From: Eudromia elegans
Lineage: Eukaryota; Chordata; Aves; Tinamiformes; Tinamidae
NCBI GenBank assembly: GCA_003342815.1
Contig: PTEX01000482.1
Location: 162,200-226,199, forward strand
Length of the DNA stretch: 64,000 nt
Direction: 5' to 3'
Shown here: positions 25,531 to 39,160 of the stretch, piece after piece
Position numbering within the stretch: the stretch's first letter is position 1
Layout of the letters: every line of letters starts with the position of its first letter
The notes under the pieces: model-generated
The model's input: only the letters and a program-made list of their open reading frames with translations
What the model was told of the DNA's origin: nothing
The model's database searches: none
Position numbers and translations under genes: made by a program

Positions 25531-28500
25531 AAAATTAAAAATACATATAAAACTACAAGTATTTTCATTAATTGCTATTTTTATTTCTGAAGATAGTATT
25601 AGGTGAAGAATGACAGACAAGGGAATTTTTGTACTCTGTTAAAGCTGGTGGTGGAGTTCTGTAGCTATTGTGTATATTAGGGAGAACAGCTGTTCTAACA
25701 ATGGTTTAAATGATTTCTGTGGAACCTGGATCCAGAGGAAAAAGAGCACTCATGCATTTATAGGTTTAGTTTATAAGATTTTCTGTATATATAATCACTT
25801 TAGTGCAACTGCAGTGAAATTGCTCCATTTTCCAAGCATTGGCATAAACAGATAAGAACAAGTGAAAAAGGTGATGGTAAAAAGGCAAGCTTGCTCTTGT
25901 TCAACTCATAAGCCCTCTGATGCATCTCTAGCATCTGCACAGCTCTCAAAAAGCTGCAGATAGTTCAGCCAGAACCAAAATCCAGTTCACCATTGTGCAC
26001 TGAAGTGCATCTGTCAGTTATGCACATTCAGGGTTTTATGCACTCCACTGAGTGTATATGAAGTATTTTGAGACATATTCAGCCCTCAAGGCTTCAACCA
26101 CTACTGCACTGCAAAAGCAATATGCTTGCACTTTTTACCCTTTTCCTTTCCTTGCCCTTTTTCCTTTTCTAGGGCAATAAGGGGTGGTGGAGGCTCTTAA
26201 ATGCAATCCTACTAAAAATAAAATATTAACAAGTCTAGTATATTGTCATTTAGAGCTATTTGTTTTAAGGAAGAGTGATTAAGTATTACTGGCGAATTAA
26301 GAAGAATAATAATGATACATAACAGTGGAGGAATTGCTAACTGCTCTACTATGTATTTGAGAGAAGCAAGCTAATGAATCATGTCTAGAGGACAAGATAA
26401 GCATGTTGAATCTCATATGCATGAACATCTTAGGAATACAGATTATCACCGTTGTATCACTAAGTTCCCTCATATTGCAGTGAAGAGCAGGACAAGGGAT
26501 TGGAAAAAAATTTGATACAATTCTGCTTGCACAATTGGTAAGTAAGCCACTGCTGAACATTAATGAACTGGGATCAAAAGGAGAACAGACATTTTGCAGA
26601 GCTAAAATCCCATCTCAAATATGGCAAAGTACATATTTCCACCCAGCAATCTGAAATAATTGTGTCAGGCATTAAGTTTCACATCTACCTTGATCATTTT
26701 CTAGCATGTGTGTTCTGCAGTGCTGCACTCTGTACTTCACTAGAGCAAACGCAGTGATAGCATCAGAGCAATGTGGGGAGGCAGTGCTTCAAAGGCACAC
26801 AGAGTTTAGGAAAACCACTCAGCAAGCCAGCAACCTTGTCACAGTGCAAGACCGTAGAAAATTGAATTCCAGAGAGATGCTGTTTCTCATCTTCAAAGCT
26901 GAAACTCCCAAAGTATTCAGGAGTATCCTGTTACATGTTGGTGATCTCCCTTTCTGTGCTCCCTTGTCCTCAATACATAGCGTCCTGAATGCTCTTAATG
27001 CCCTGAAAAAACCATCTTTCAGGAAGTGCAAGACGTTTTGCAGGAGAAAACCCTGCCATCCTCTTGAAGCCTGATCTGCTCACAGACCATGCACATTTTC
27101 ATGCATCCTGAACATATTTGAGCCTGGAATAAATTTTTTAAAATAAACTTCACCTTCTGCATAGATTCTGCCTCCTCTTTCCCCCTTCCCCAAAGAAGAT
27201 TATTGGTGTAATGCTGCATAGCTGTTTTGTGTTGAATGTTACTTTTCTTTGGGCAGACACTTTGACTTTCCTCACCTAGAAAGGTGTACTGAATTTCTGT
27301 TTGATGAGCAAGCTGAGTTAAAGGCTGTAAGCAAAATCAGCATAATACTTGTGTAAAATAGATGGTAAGCAAAGCTCTCCTATTTGTGTGAAGCAATAAA
27401 TGCTTCAGCAGGCAGTACTTATACAGTCAGTTGCTATCCTTTCAGGTGAAGAGAGGCATCTGCATGCTGGAGGTTTGATATATTTTTTTTTCCTTATGAC
27501 AAAATCTATAAGACTAACAGAAGGAAATCTTGCAGCTGATATGACTAGATTTCTGTCAGAACAATGAGCAAATTTACATCTCATGATTGACTTAGCTATA
27601 CTCAAGCATTATAAAATGAAATTGGATAATAATAAATCAGTTGCATTCACTTCATGTTCCATAAATTATATATTAACACTGATTTCATTTCAGAGCATTT
27701 TTTAATTGCAATATAAAATTATACCTATTTTAGCAATTGTATAATGTAAAAGACACTTAAATGTTAGCTTATTTAGTTAGCATTTTTAAGAAATAAAAAA
27801 GTAGTATAAGAACTACTCTGAAAGTAGTTATTAAGTAACAGGTAGATTATATCTGCAGTAACCATCCAAAATACCTAGATTCTAAAAGTTACATATCAAG
27901 CAGAAAGGATAGTACACCTACTGGTGAGCATTCATTTTCAATAGACGGTTTTCTGAACTGTGCAATTAGCTCATCGGCATTTATCTTTAGAACTGAAATG
28001 CAAGAAGTGATTGACATAAATCTCAAGAATTTTACAATTCTGAAAGACCTTTGATACAAAAATAGCAACGGGGAGACAGAATATGGAGCCTGCTAAGGAG
28101 GCAGCAGAAAAGACAAGGAAAACAAGCCTTTTCTTTCCTTAGTAAATAAGTAACAGATTCCTTATTTTCATGGTGTAGCATAGCATCAAGTTATATACAC
28201 TCTGATTAAGTATATGTATTTTTAAATACTACTTTTAATCTGCAGGTCTTGGAATCCCACACACATACTAAGCACCAGAGCACCTTCTTACTCATTCCCA
28301 ATAGAGAATAATGGGACAATAATAACTTTCAGAAGGACGTTTTTTAACAATCACAGTGATCCAGAAGCCTAAGCCCCTTGTTACAGCTGTAGAGAAGAGA
28401 GCTGAGGCAGGTCCTCAACATAACTTTGAGAAAGTTTGGATGCCCAAATTTTACAATTAGTGGGGAAAAAAATCAGGTCATGAACAGAATTAAGAATGAA

Positions 28501-30826
28501 TTCTTCACTTTGACAGAAATAATAGCAGACATCTTCTCATTGACTAGTTTATGGTCCAAGAGTGCAGTATAAATGCTCTGAGGCTTTGGAGAGATTCTGG
28601 GAAAATATGCTAGGTGTTGATCATCTCCTAAGATAAATAACTCACATTTTAGACTATTCCTTTTTGTTTTATTCTGTGTTTGAAGAAATTCAAGGTTGAA
28701 AGGAAATGTCTCTCCAAAACTTGTGCTTCCCTGATGCAGCCATGCACTTCCAACCCACTTGTGAAGACTTTTCAGAACACGAGAAGCTGATGAATGATGA
28801 ATGGATGATGGACTTGGAAGAAGTTCTAAATCCACACCTGATTTATGGAGTTGTCACACAGTGTTCAGAGTAAACAAGATCAACCTTGTTTTCAAAAAAG
28901 CGAAGTTAAAGATAAAATGTTTTACTAGTTGAAATACAGATTTAAATGAAAAGATCAGAATTACAAATATATAAAAAAGAAACAAAATATAAATAGAAAT
29001 AATAATAAAAAATAATTTATTAAAGCTATTCTTAAGAATAAGGATCTTCGTGGGCTGCTCTAGTGCTTTGGCTAGCTTGAAGTTAGTTAATTGGCATAAT
29101 TAACATCCAATTAAAATAGAAGAAGAGCAGCAATGCTCCCTTTCTCTGTCCTGTTACTATCATTTCTAATTTGATATGACCAAGACTGATGTGTTTTATG
29201 TAAAATCTGCTGCTATCATTGTATATTAGGTAAGTTCAAACACACATATCAGATTGATCCTTTCTCAAGGGACTTAAATGGGGGAATGTCTAGTCTCTCG
29301 GTAGTAAGTAGCAAAAGATGGGACCCCAGCTGAAAGTCTTTTCTAAGACGGCAGATGGCCTTTTACAAAAGCACAACTGCTATTTAGAGAAAAAAAAATA
29401 GAAAGAACTTAGTCATTAAAGGGGTTAGGTGATGATGCGGAGATCTCTCTTGGGCTTTATCAGACTAAGTCATTTTGCATATATGTAAATATTAGGCTTT
29501 ATGTGGCTGCATTGATTAAAAATGATATAAAAAACAAACAAACAAAATTTGTTGTCAATTTCATTGCATTTGACTTTATTTTTTCTAAGTTTCCTCACTA
29601 TCTAGGGACCAGGATAGTTCTTTACAATGATTTTTAAAAATCATAAATATTTCAATGCATTCCTACCTTAAACAATTTGAAGAAATCTAAATTTTATGTG
29701 ATTTCAGGTTTGGTTATACCAAAGACACCAGCAGCTTTCATCTACCAGGAGTTTTTTTCAGTATACTTAAAGCATAACCTTGGATAGAAGCAAAAAGAAA
29801 TGGAAGCAGGGTACTCCTTCAGTTCCACAACAGTCATCTCACTTCTTTTTCCTTTATCAGCAAATTCCTTCTGTCAGCATGAATGAATGCACTCAGGCAT
29901 GGGAGAAATGTTTTTTTATTGTATTCATTAGGAATACACAAGATTTCCTGCATGATATGACATTTGAGAAACATGCTATAAATATAAATAAAGATGACTA
30001 CTTAAGCTGAAAAGACAGCTGCAAATGCTGAATCCTAGTCACTTACTCTTTCATTCTCATTTAACTGGTCTGTGAATTTCTCGCTTTGATTGATAGATTT
30101 TTAAAAGTTTTTTTTTTGCTAAGGAGGTAGAGTTTAACATACAAGATTTCCATTGACTGAAATCCACCAAATAATCAAAGGATCAGCTTACAGCACTGAA
30201 ATGGTCTATGAATGACCATCCCAGACCATTCTGGGCAGAGGAAGGAATGGATTTTCAAATTTTATAATATCTCTATCTCATTATGAAGAATCTATTTTAT
30301 CTATCATAAATAAAGCATATCTTTAGAAGGATCTCTGCATATACTCTTAAGAATACAAGAGAATTACTTGTCACTTTATTTATTGCTGCTTCAACTGCAT
30401 CGAGATGGACCCAAATATAAAATAGAGGAATGAGACTTTGGCTCAACTTCTACTACAGTACAAAATTATTTGTAGCAACTCAAGTAATGTATGTAATAAG
30501 CTAAAAGAAGGCTGTGACACATCCAATTACAGCAGATGAGACCAGAGACTTCAGGGAGAGGATCATAGTGCCCCAGGGTATCGAGTAAAAAGAAGTCTGT
30601 CTATTAAATGGTTCATGCTTTGCAATGAAAAAGTGTAATAGTCCAGGAATTTTAATTAGACTACACTGTGCTAAAACCTTGACTTTCTTTGGAGAATCTT
30701 GCTGTTGGTTTTTTAAGACAGTAAGCTTTGAGGTAGTGTGTTGGAGAAAAGCTTAGAGAATATGTTCTGTGGATAAGGAGAAAGAGGATCAGTCTTCTTT
30801 CTATCTGCCCATGTTTCTATCATCAC

Positions 30827-30850
30827 TTTTTTTTTTTTTTTTTTTTTTTT
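30827..30850. repeat. T24 homopolymer
   Basis: The longest uninterrupted homopolymer in the window, followed by AAATAGG. No minus-strand retrocopy signal sits beside it. Confidence 0.85.
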
Positions 30851-33800
30851 AAATAGGAAACTGAAAGCTGACAGCAGCAGCAAGGTTTTTTAGTGTTTCT
30901 TCTTCTCCCTTCCTACAGTGCTGCTCAATGTTTCCTTTTCAGCATTAGTGCTAAAGTGCCTTGTTTGGAAAGACATACAAAGGAAAATATATTTTAAGGC
31001 AAACACTGGAATTTACAAAAACAAACCAAAGGAAACAAAAACTATGGCTGCATAATGTTTCCCATGCAATCATATTCAGTCTCAACACATGTTATATCCA
31101 GTCATTTGCTTGAGAAAACCTCTGCATTCACTTCTGCATGGCTTCACAAGGTAATTGTGCTTACTGTAGCAAAAAAGAAAATATCAGAGGGAAAAAAAAA
31201 CAAATTTAATCTTAATATAAGGAAAATACTCCTGGGAGAATATTATCACCATATTCTTGAGGATCCGTGGAAAATCATTTGCTAAATAAGTCTAAAAATG
31301 AAATAGATCAACATTAAAAGATCCTTAAGGCCAAAAGTACTGGTACTATATATCTTTTAGCATTTTGAGGACTGGGTGGCAGACTGCTTGGCAGTGAACC
31401 ACAAAAGCGCATGGATTACTTTCATTTCTATGAAACTGTCAAAGTTTAATCCAGGGCTTTCACAAAGGATGCTTACACTTTAATATTAAAATATCAGAAC
31501 TGATTTAAGAGACTTGTTATATACATAATTTTAAGTGTGATAAAAAGCTTTGCAGGAAGAGATTAACACTATTATTTTGGTATCCTACTTCTAGAGGAGA
31601 ATACAATAAGCAAAAAAAATCTTCTTTTAGAATTCTAGGACTGCTTATTTAAAATCCAGAAGAACAAAAGTATAATAAGTTGTTTCAAAACAGTCTTAAA
31701 TGAACACTTTCTTTAATATTTAGTTCATTTGTTTCAGAGAAAAAAAACTAATTGTTTTGCAGTGTTTCCACGATACTTATCCCACACCTATTTACATTAC
31801 AGAAATAACAATGAATAGATTTGTAGTAGACTATGATTTAATTAAATACTAAATTAATATTTCCTGGATTTAAAGTTTTTGTATTAGGGGAAAAAAAATT
31901 AAACTGACACTGACACTTTTCTAAGCAGGATCTATCTGAGAGATGCATTCCCCTGAGACTGTGGATTTGAAGGTGTCTAAGGCAAGATTATAGAGGGGCA
32001 AAACCATAAGGGTATCTGAACCACAGCAGAGGACTAGAATTCCAGTGCATATTAGAAGGTCACAGAAACTGTCACTCTGAAAGGAGTAATAAATGGCTCC
32101 AAAATGTGAAGAACACCCAGAGACAGCAAGACAGACTAGGTAGGTCATATCAAAAGCACACTGGTCTTTTTTATACCAAACTCTCTTGAGATACCATGGT
32201 AAGAGTGCAGGGAACAGAAGGAGGGGAGAGAAACAAGGCTTTCATTGCATCATACTTGTAAAATGATACAGCCAGTCCAGAGCAGTGAAGGAGCTAGCAA
32301 GGGTGAAGACACTAGGATGTTTTGGGGATGTTTTGTTGGGAATGTTTTCCAGATGTTCTATGCCACCTGAGTAGCAAAGAACATCTGGAAAGGATCTGGG
32401 CATTTTTGTTCTTACAACTTCAATTTAAACTTACTAAGGTGTGCAACATGGGCCTAAAGTGAATAGATGTTTCAGCGAACTTCCTTATTTCATGATTTAT
32501 TTTTACTTTTCCCTGTGTTTTGATGTTAATCATGCTAATTTGTTCTCAATTGGTTCAAATGTTTTCAAGATCTGCAATGTATTTACAAGTGCACAGCAGA
32601 GTCTCACCTCACTTGTGCTCAGCAGAAGTGTCTCTCTTCTGTTTTGCTGAGCTTAATTGCTATATAGTAGAAGGAAGAAAGAACTTTGAATAAAAATGGG
32701 GAACCTAAGAAGAATCTAAAGGATGAATATAATAATCTTTTCAAAATAGACAAAATACAAAAATCAGAAGGATACATGACAGTTAACTATAAGCTGCGAG
32801 AGCACAAGTACAAACTTGAGTGAACATATCTAGCTTTTCCTATAGAAAAAAAAATGTGAGCAGAGAGATAGTGTGAGGTCATTCTTGTATTTGCTGAATA
32901 CACTTTTTTGCAACTGGAGCAATATACATCATGTAAAATTATTTAATGGTTGTGTTTTATTCTCAGTAGGCTGGAAGCATGGCTTTTCATTTCTTTCTTT
33001 CTTTCATGCACTGGATTTTTATGAAACCTCCAGAGCTGTTTTATCACTGCAATGGTCTCTTAACCTTGGCTTCATATTAGCTAAAATCTAACACTATTCA
33101 CTTTTAAACAATTTTGGTTAAAGTTATCTCTAAGGCGTATAAACTGGCAATGTAGATTTCCTCTGCTTAGAATCTTAGCCTCTGCCATACGTAGGAATAT
33201 AGCAGACCAAGGAAACTTTCTCATTAAAAAAAAAAAATCTTGCTTGGCAAGCAGAAGCAGATTTACTAATAGTCTCCTGGTCTAGCCAATCAATAGAACA
33301 AGCAAGTAGCTTCAGAAAATAATTGTATAGCTATCTACACACTTCAGAATGCTTAAGTACAACATGGACATTTTGAGTATAATAAAGAAATAATAATAAA
33401 AAAAGATATTGTCAAAATTTTAATATTGAATTTATTTAAAAATTTAACTTTTTAAAGATAAAATCTGCAGAAAACTGTATTGAGCAAAGTTCAAGGGATT
33501 AAAAAAATCAGATATGCAATAAGGTACATAGGTTGTAACCCTGTTAGGTAAAATACTATTGATTTTTTTATTATTACTCAAATTATGGCAATTTCTGGGC
33601 TACGTGTCAAAATAGAAGTGACATGATACCAGACATTGTGCAAATGGACAGAGTGGCATGACCTTGCTCTAAGATCTTTTTCAATCTGATTTAAGTCAAG
33701 ACCCAACAAATAGATATTACCACTAAGAAAGTAAGGTGAGAGTAAAAACAGAAATGTTACTGGACAGCCATCACACAATTTTGGGGTTAGTTCTTTGTCT

Positions 33801-34903
33801 ACAGAGAAGGTTATATTTTTTGCAGGGCACTGATTTCTGTAATTTTATGATGATATTCTGTTATTAGTGACTTGTCTATGCTGATTATAACAAATGTTTA
33901 TTTTGTCTTTGTGGTAACTTTGGTTTTTTTCTTAACAGTGATGAACTTTGTGAATCTGCTATGCAGGAAAAACAAAAGAACAAAAGGTACCTAATTTCAT
34001 AACTACAAATTAGTTCTAAGAAGGGAAAATGAATATACTTGAGGAAAATGGATCTTTCTGTGGCAGTACATGTACCAAATATTAAAACTGGAATGAACGT
34101 AAATGCATGTGTGCAAACATGAGAATAAAAGCAAAATAATGAATATAAAATCTGTCCAAATACTTAGGTTGTCCCCAGGCTTTGAGGACTTCTCCCAAGT
34201 CTGTGAGGACTTGGCAGACGGTTATATCCTGGGCTGCACACACGCAATCCTAATCAGGGTGCTAGGATGAACTTCTTGCTGCTTGGGAGCACACAAGAGA
34301 GTGTGAATGCACACACTTGCTTGTCAACTTTCTTAAAAGCTTTGTAAGTAACTATCTCTTTCCTAATCCACAAGATTTCACAATGAGTTTTATTATGCTA
34401 GTGTCACTACAGTGCAGTAGTGACAATACAGTAGCCAAAATCAGCACTGCCAAATTTATGTGTGCCCTGGCAGCTGAAGGCTGCATAAGAGAATATTTTT
34501 GTAGTAGCTTTCAGAAAGACAGCATGTTTCAAGAGCGACCTCTTTTACTGAGGACAGCTATAGGAAATTTTACCATCAAGCTTTCCATCCTTTTCAACAG
34601 TCCTAATTACAACTGAACAAGGGTATTGCACTATTATTTTCAGTAATAGCTTAGGGGATAACCAATCAATTTATAGTATCTATGGTGAATTATCCAAGCA
34701 TATGAAATCATAGATCATGGACTAAAAATCATCACTTACTGAAACAAACAAGTTTTTATTCAAATGAGTTTGAAAAATAAGGTCTCAGATATATGAGAGA
34801 GGCTACTATTAAGCATATTCTAATTAAGAAATAAAACAGATAACACTGAAATGCTGCCAATGGATCTCTTAAAGCTGCAGAACTGATAACTCTGTTCTTC
34901 TAT

Positions 34904-35122
34904 GACGCCCAGGTCCCTCTCTGTGGGGCTGCTCTCCAGGAGGTTGGTCCCCAGCCTGTAGGCATGTCTAGGGTTATTCCTCCCCAGGTGCAGGACCCTA
35001 CACTTGCCCTTGTTGAACTTCATGAGGTTACTCGCCACCCAGCTGTCCAGTCTGTCCAGGTCCCTCTGGATGGCAGCGCAGCCCTCAGGGCTGTCAGCTA
35101 TTCCTCCCAGCTTGGTATCATC
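34904..35122 (-). mobile_element. CR1 LINE, internal ORF2 fragment, minus strand
   Basis: Read on the minus strand this is the CR1 ORF2 segment just after the reverse transcriptase active site: a DDTKLGG start near 35120, then [37 protein letters not shown], and [13 protein letters not shown] ending near 34904. Both ends are truncated. It has neither the CR1 3' tail nor sequence upstream of the DD motif, so it is a remnant of a larger or rearranged insertion. The open frame 34820-35038 is mostly this fragment plus chance sequence. It is the only minus-strand CR1 I recognise here. Confidence 0.92.
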
Positions 35123-37139
35123 GAATAGATAGTAGGATTTAAAATCCTCATGTAAAAATCTAAAGATACTTGCCTAGGTTAAGTCCATAATAAGCTTTCT
35201 ACTTCACGGAAACAACACTGGATTTAGACTGATGTAGCAGAGACCAGAGCCTGTCTCAAGAGCTTAGCATTGCCAGCTGAAGAATGGTATCAATGACAGC
35301 AAAAGGGCAAAGGGCCCACATTACACAGAATATATTTCAGGACTGTTGATATTAATTATTAAGGATGAGATTAGGGCCTAATACTTTCTCAGTACGGCAC
35401 AGGACTGTTTGCTAGCCCTCATTTAGTGTCCCCTAAGTAAATCGTACTCAAATAATGTTAATTCTCTTGTCTGACTCTGAATAATCACATACCGGTTCAA
35501 CTGCATGCCTATATATTGTCAACACATTTACCTACAGAGTTTGGAACAGAAAAAAATCCTCTGAAATTTTCAGAAGGTCTATCTTTGCTTTGGTTAAAAA
35601 GCACCTTTTACAAGGTGTGTTTTTGGCATACCCAAGATCTCCAGATCCTAGCAATACTTGCAAGCCCCCAAATTTAAATACATCATTCCACTAAAAAGAT
35701 TTATTTTATCCATAAAATTCATGGAAATTAAACATTGCATATTTTGGAGGCATCTGGAGTAATATTAAAACATACAAAAACAGCAGCTCTATTCCAGTCT
35801 GTCTGCCGGCAGTGCCAGTATCTGATGCCAGCTCAGATCCGTAACAGACACTGAACATACAATTAGCCAACATGGCTACTCTGGTCCATGGCCAACACTT
35901 CCTATGAAAACTGGAAAAATAATGCTATTTTTTATTGATTTCTGTAAGTTCTACATCCTTCTCACTAGAATTCACGGACTTAAGTTTGGTTTTGTCAGAA
36001 AGGAGATTATTTAACACATTACACTTCAGTTTAAGAGGTGTTTGCATATTAAATGTAAGTAGCATTTTATCTGCATGTGATAGCTGTTAACAGTCACAGA
36101 GGTATCACCTTTATCTTTGAAAGATCAGACCTCAAACATACTTACATCAAATTGCACAAGTTATTAATATCTTTGAAGCAATCTTTTCAAGTCAAATTAA
36201 TTTGCTAAAATCTTGATCATTTCTAGTTTAATGCATTTTACTCAATCTTCACACATAGGCCCATCACCAATTTACTTGAAAACCTATCATCTTCTTTCTT
36301 TAGATCTTATATTTATTAATGAGATGATGGCCTTTTTTTTTCATGTGTTGTGTTAACATAACAAACATCAACAAAAGGTAACATTAGTAAGATATGAACA
36401 TCCTATGCAATCTGGGGAAGAATGCTTTTGACATGAATGAGTAATGTACAAACTCATTTTCAGCCCTTTCACAAGGAAATGATAATTCTAGAAAACATAA
36501 CAGCAGGTAAACGTGGTGATGAAAACCTATTCTTTCACCAAAAACAACTAAAATCAAATCAAATTAAAAAAAAAAAGTGATGTATGTTAGTGGGATGGTA
36601 AGTTAAATAATCTATGAAAAATGTTTAGTTGCTTATTTTTCACCCTCGCATATGCACTGAAGAAAAATAGTGAAAGACAAAACAGTGACAATAGTTTATT
36701 CATAAAAGCACCAGTCTGACTTTTCATGAGGAACCTTCAGTGGAATTTTTTAAATACAAAAGGGGAATAATTGTCTCTGTGTATAGCTAGGAAGCACAGA
36801 AATACTGAGAATGTTTCATTCTACACATCTGAGAAAATTCTAGCTGAAACAACTCTGTAATACATTTTCCATGCCCGTTTTTAAAGGCTATATACCTACT
36901 CAGCACTGTATGCCTGCCATACCTGGAACTGAAAGTATTCCAAAATCTTCTCAGCCTATAAACTCGTCTTTCAGGTGACATCTGCTTACAAAAAATACTA
37001 CAGAGATAAAGAACCATGAAGACAAAAGAGTGAACTGAGAGGAAGAAGAGAAAATTGGACTGAATAGGAAACTAGATAATGCTGTGGGTTCATGCAAGTG
37101 GAAGCTTTTGACCTTCTTAATAAGTGACAAGAGGGGAAT

Positions 37140-37480
37140 TAAACTGTGCTCCACAGACTTCCACAAAAGGTATATTCCACAAGACAGAACCCACCTGCAG
37201 CTGGCTGCTCACTTGCTGTACTCTCAGGTGTGATGTCTGAGTGACCGACTGCTTCCCGGCCCAGCAGGGCCTTGCTAGGAAACCACTGCCCTGGGACTGA
37301 AACCTGCGAACTTTCTTGGAGGTATTTCAAATGAAGGGGTCTTTGTAAGCCGGACACTGTCTTGGGGGAATGGGAAATGGTGACTGAGGCAATATAACCC
37401 TGGGCTACTCGTCCCCAGTAAGAGCTGCAGAACGTCATCTGCCAGCCAGGAGGAAGAAAAAAAAACAAACGTGTGTTTGA
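37140..37480. other. GC-richer block of unknown origin
   Basis: Composition here is clearly more balanced than in the flanks. On the minus strand two overlapping open frames (109 codons at 37139-37468 and 72 codons at 37275-37493) cover it, but neither protein shows a motif I know, and two overlapping open frames is what raised GC alone would give. It could be an old repeat, an exon of an unrecognised gene or a regulatory island. Confidence 0.35.
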
Positions 37481-38921
37481 AAGCTGACTCCAAGGTCTTT
37501 TCTGTCCTTCAACATCTGCTCTACTGAGAACTGACTAAAGAACAGATTCCAAAACCAAAAAGAGGCCAGTATTTAATCCCTCAGTGTAAAAAGACTGTAT
37601 TTTGCAATACACATATTAAAGCAAAAAGAGGTTAAACATCATTCAAAGATGTAAGCAGACAGTCTACAAGTCCTTCATTTTTCCATCTCAGCGTTATTGA
37701 TGTTACACTTAGGTACATGAAATTAGACACTGAAAACCTTTACACGTACTGAAGTCCTGATCTCTGCTGCAAGGCAGCTGTTCAGTGCACTGCCCATAGC
37801 TACATTTAGCACAGGACTTTGTTGTACCAACACTTCCTGAGCCAATTAAAACTTGACATTTTGCACCCTCTCTAATTAAAATGCAAATCAAGGGATGAAT
37901 AATGTAAAAGAAACAGATTATGCAGGTTAATTAAGAAGAAAACATACCTAGACCCTAAGTTTACTGTTAAGTGGATTTAAAACACAACCTGCTGACACAG
38001 CTGAATATGGAGGCTGAACACAGTGTGCTGCTTCAGTGGAAAGACCCTTTATTGATAGCAAATGTTGGGAGGTCCCCAGGGAAGTACTATTATAATTAGT
38101 CATTTGCTTTCAGAAGTCTGAGATAAATTAGCAAAGACGTATGTTTTGCTTCTCCCTTTAAGATTGTTCCTCATTCTTCTGAGGCATGCAATACTATGCC
38201 TCATTTGGCTGCCTAGGGATTTTCTCCTGAATAACACATTTATAACATATCTTTGTGCTTATAGCATTTGGTGTATCCACCCCATCTGTAATTTTCAACT
38301 GTAGCAATCCTAACTAAGCTACTAGACACTTGAAACTTTGTGTCGCTCCTCAGAGCACTTATCTGATTTCTCCTCCACAATAAAAAAGAGACATAACAGC
38401 CAAAATGAAGGCAGGTACAAAAAAAAGACCATCCCTGTATACATACACTGATGGGGGAAAAAAGAGTTCATTTGCAACACTTGGAAAGGAATAAGGCAAA
38501 AAAATGCATGTGGAATAGAGCTTTGTCAGCCCTTTTTAAAGGTAGTGTTTTACAGTCTTTGAAATAATCCATTTATGAGTACTGTGTCACATTTAATTTT
38601 TAAATGTGCATTTGGAATGATAATGATGCTCCTGACGTGCTTTTAGTAAGCAAATGCAATTAGAAGCTTTAAAAATGACTTGCAACAAATCCAGCCCTCC
38701 AGAATTCTTTCAAATGTACTTATAATTTCTATTTTCTAGATATAAGAGCAAGACAAGCTTTAAAAGGATTAGTCAAGGCAGGGAAAAGAGTGCAGCCTGC
38801 AGGGAACTTAGAGAAAAGAGTTCAGATTGCAGGAGGAAAGATCTGAGAAAATGTTCCAACACTCCAGAGCATGTGAATGTTAGCTTTAATTGTAGAAACT
38901 CTGCTCACAGATCTATAAAAA

Positions 38922-38975
38922 GCCTGTATCAAATTAAAAAAAAAATCATGCCTGTATCACATTAAAAAAAATCAT
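38922..38975. repeat. 27-bp tandem duplication
   Basis: GCCTGTATCAAATTAAAA... and GCCTGTATCACATTAAAA... follow each other directly, each ending in AATCAT. The copies differ by one substitution and by A-run length. Confidence 0.85.
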
Positions 38976-39081
38976 TTAATGTTTTTACCTTTTATGCATT
39001 ATATAAAAGAGAAAGATTAGATCTTTGTCAAAATACCTGATTTAGAACTCAGTTCCTAGTTTTGATGAAGACATCCTGTAT

Positions 39082-39160
39082 AAATTGAACAAGAGTCAGC
39101 TAACAAGAGTCAGCTAACAAGAGTCAGTCAAATTGAACAAGAGTCAGCTAACATGCAGCT
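39082..39160. repeat. 14-bp tandem repeat with higher-order duplication
   Basis: AACAAGAGTCAGCT occurs at 39088-39101, 39102-39115 and 39136-39149, with a shortened copy at 39116-39128. The leading AAATTG is also repeated (39082 and 39130), so a larger unit was duplicated after the 14-base unit expanded. Confidence 0.9.

Larger units (their letters stand above)
21421..34903. other. 13.5 kb AT-rich stretch without recognisable genes
   Basis: No recognised gene or dispersed element. It holds the simple repeats and palindrome listed separately, a (TTTC)n run at about 32990-33005, and a somewhat GC-richer segment at 23540-23830 that I cannot assign. The longest open frames are 122 codons (26706-27074, plus) and 120 codons (28473-28835, minus). 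Neither shows a domain, signal peptide or family motif. Exon-like segments at 26481-26537 and 33939-33986 are treated as findings. Confidence 0.6.

Noticed and set aside
26706-27074. 122-codon open frame on the plus strand, with an overlapping minus-strand frame at 26819-27031
   Set aside because: No motif, open on both strands, and of a length expected by chance at this composition.
28473-28835. 120-codon open frame on the minus strand
   Set aside because: No family motif, no splice or start context, and a length expected by chance.
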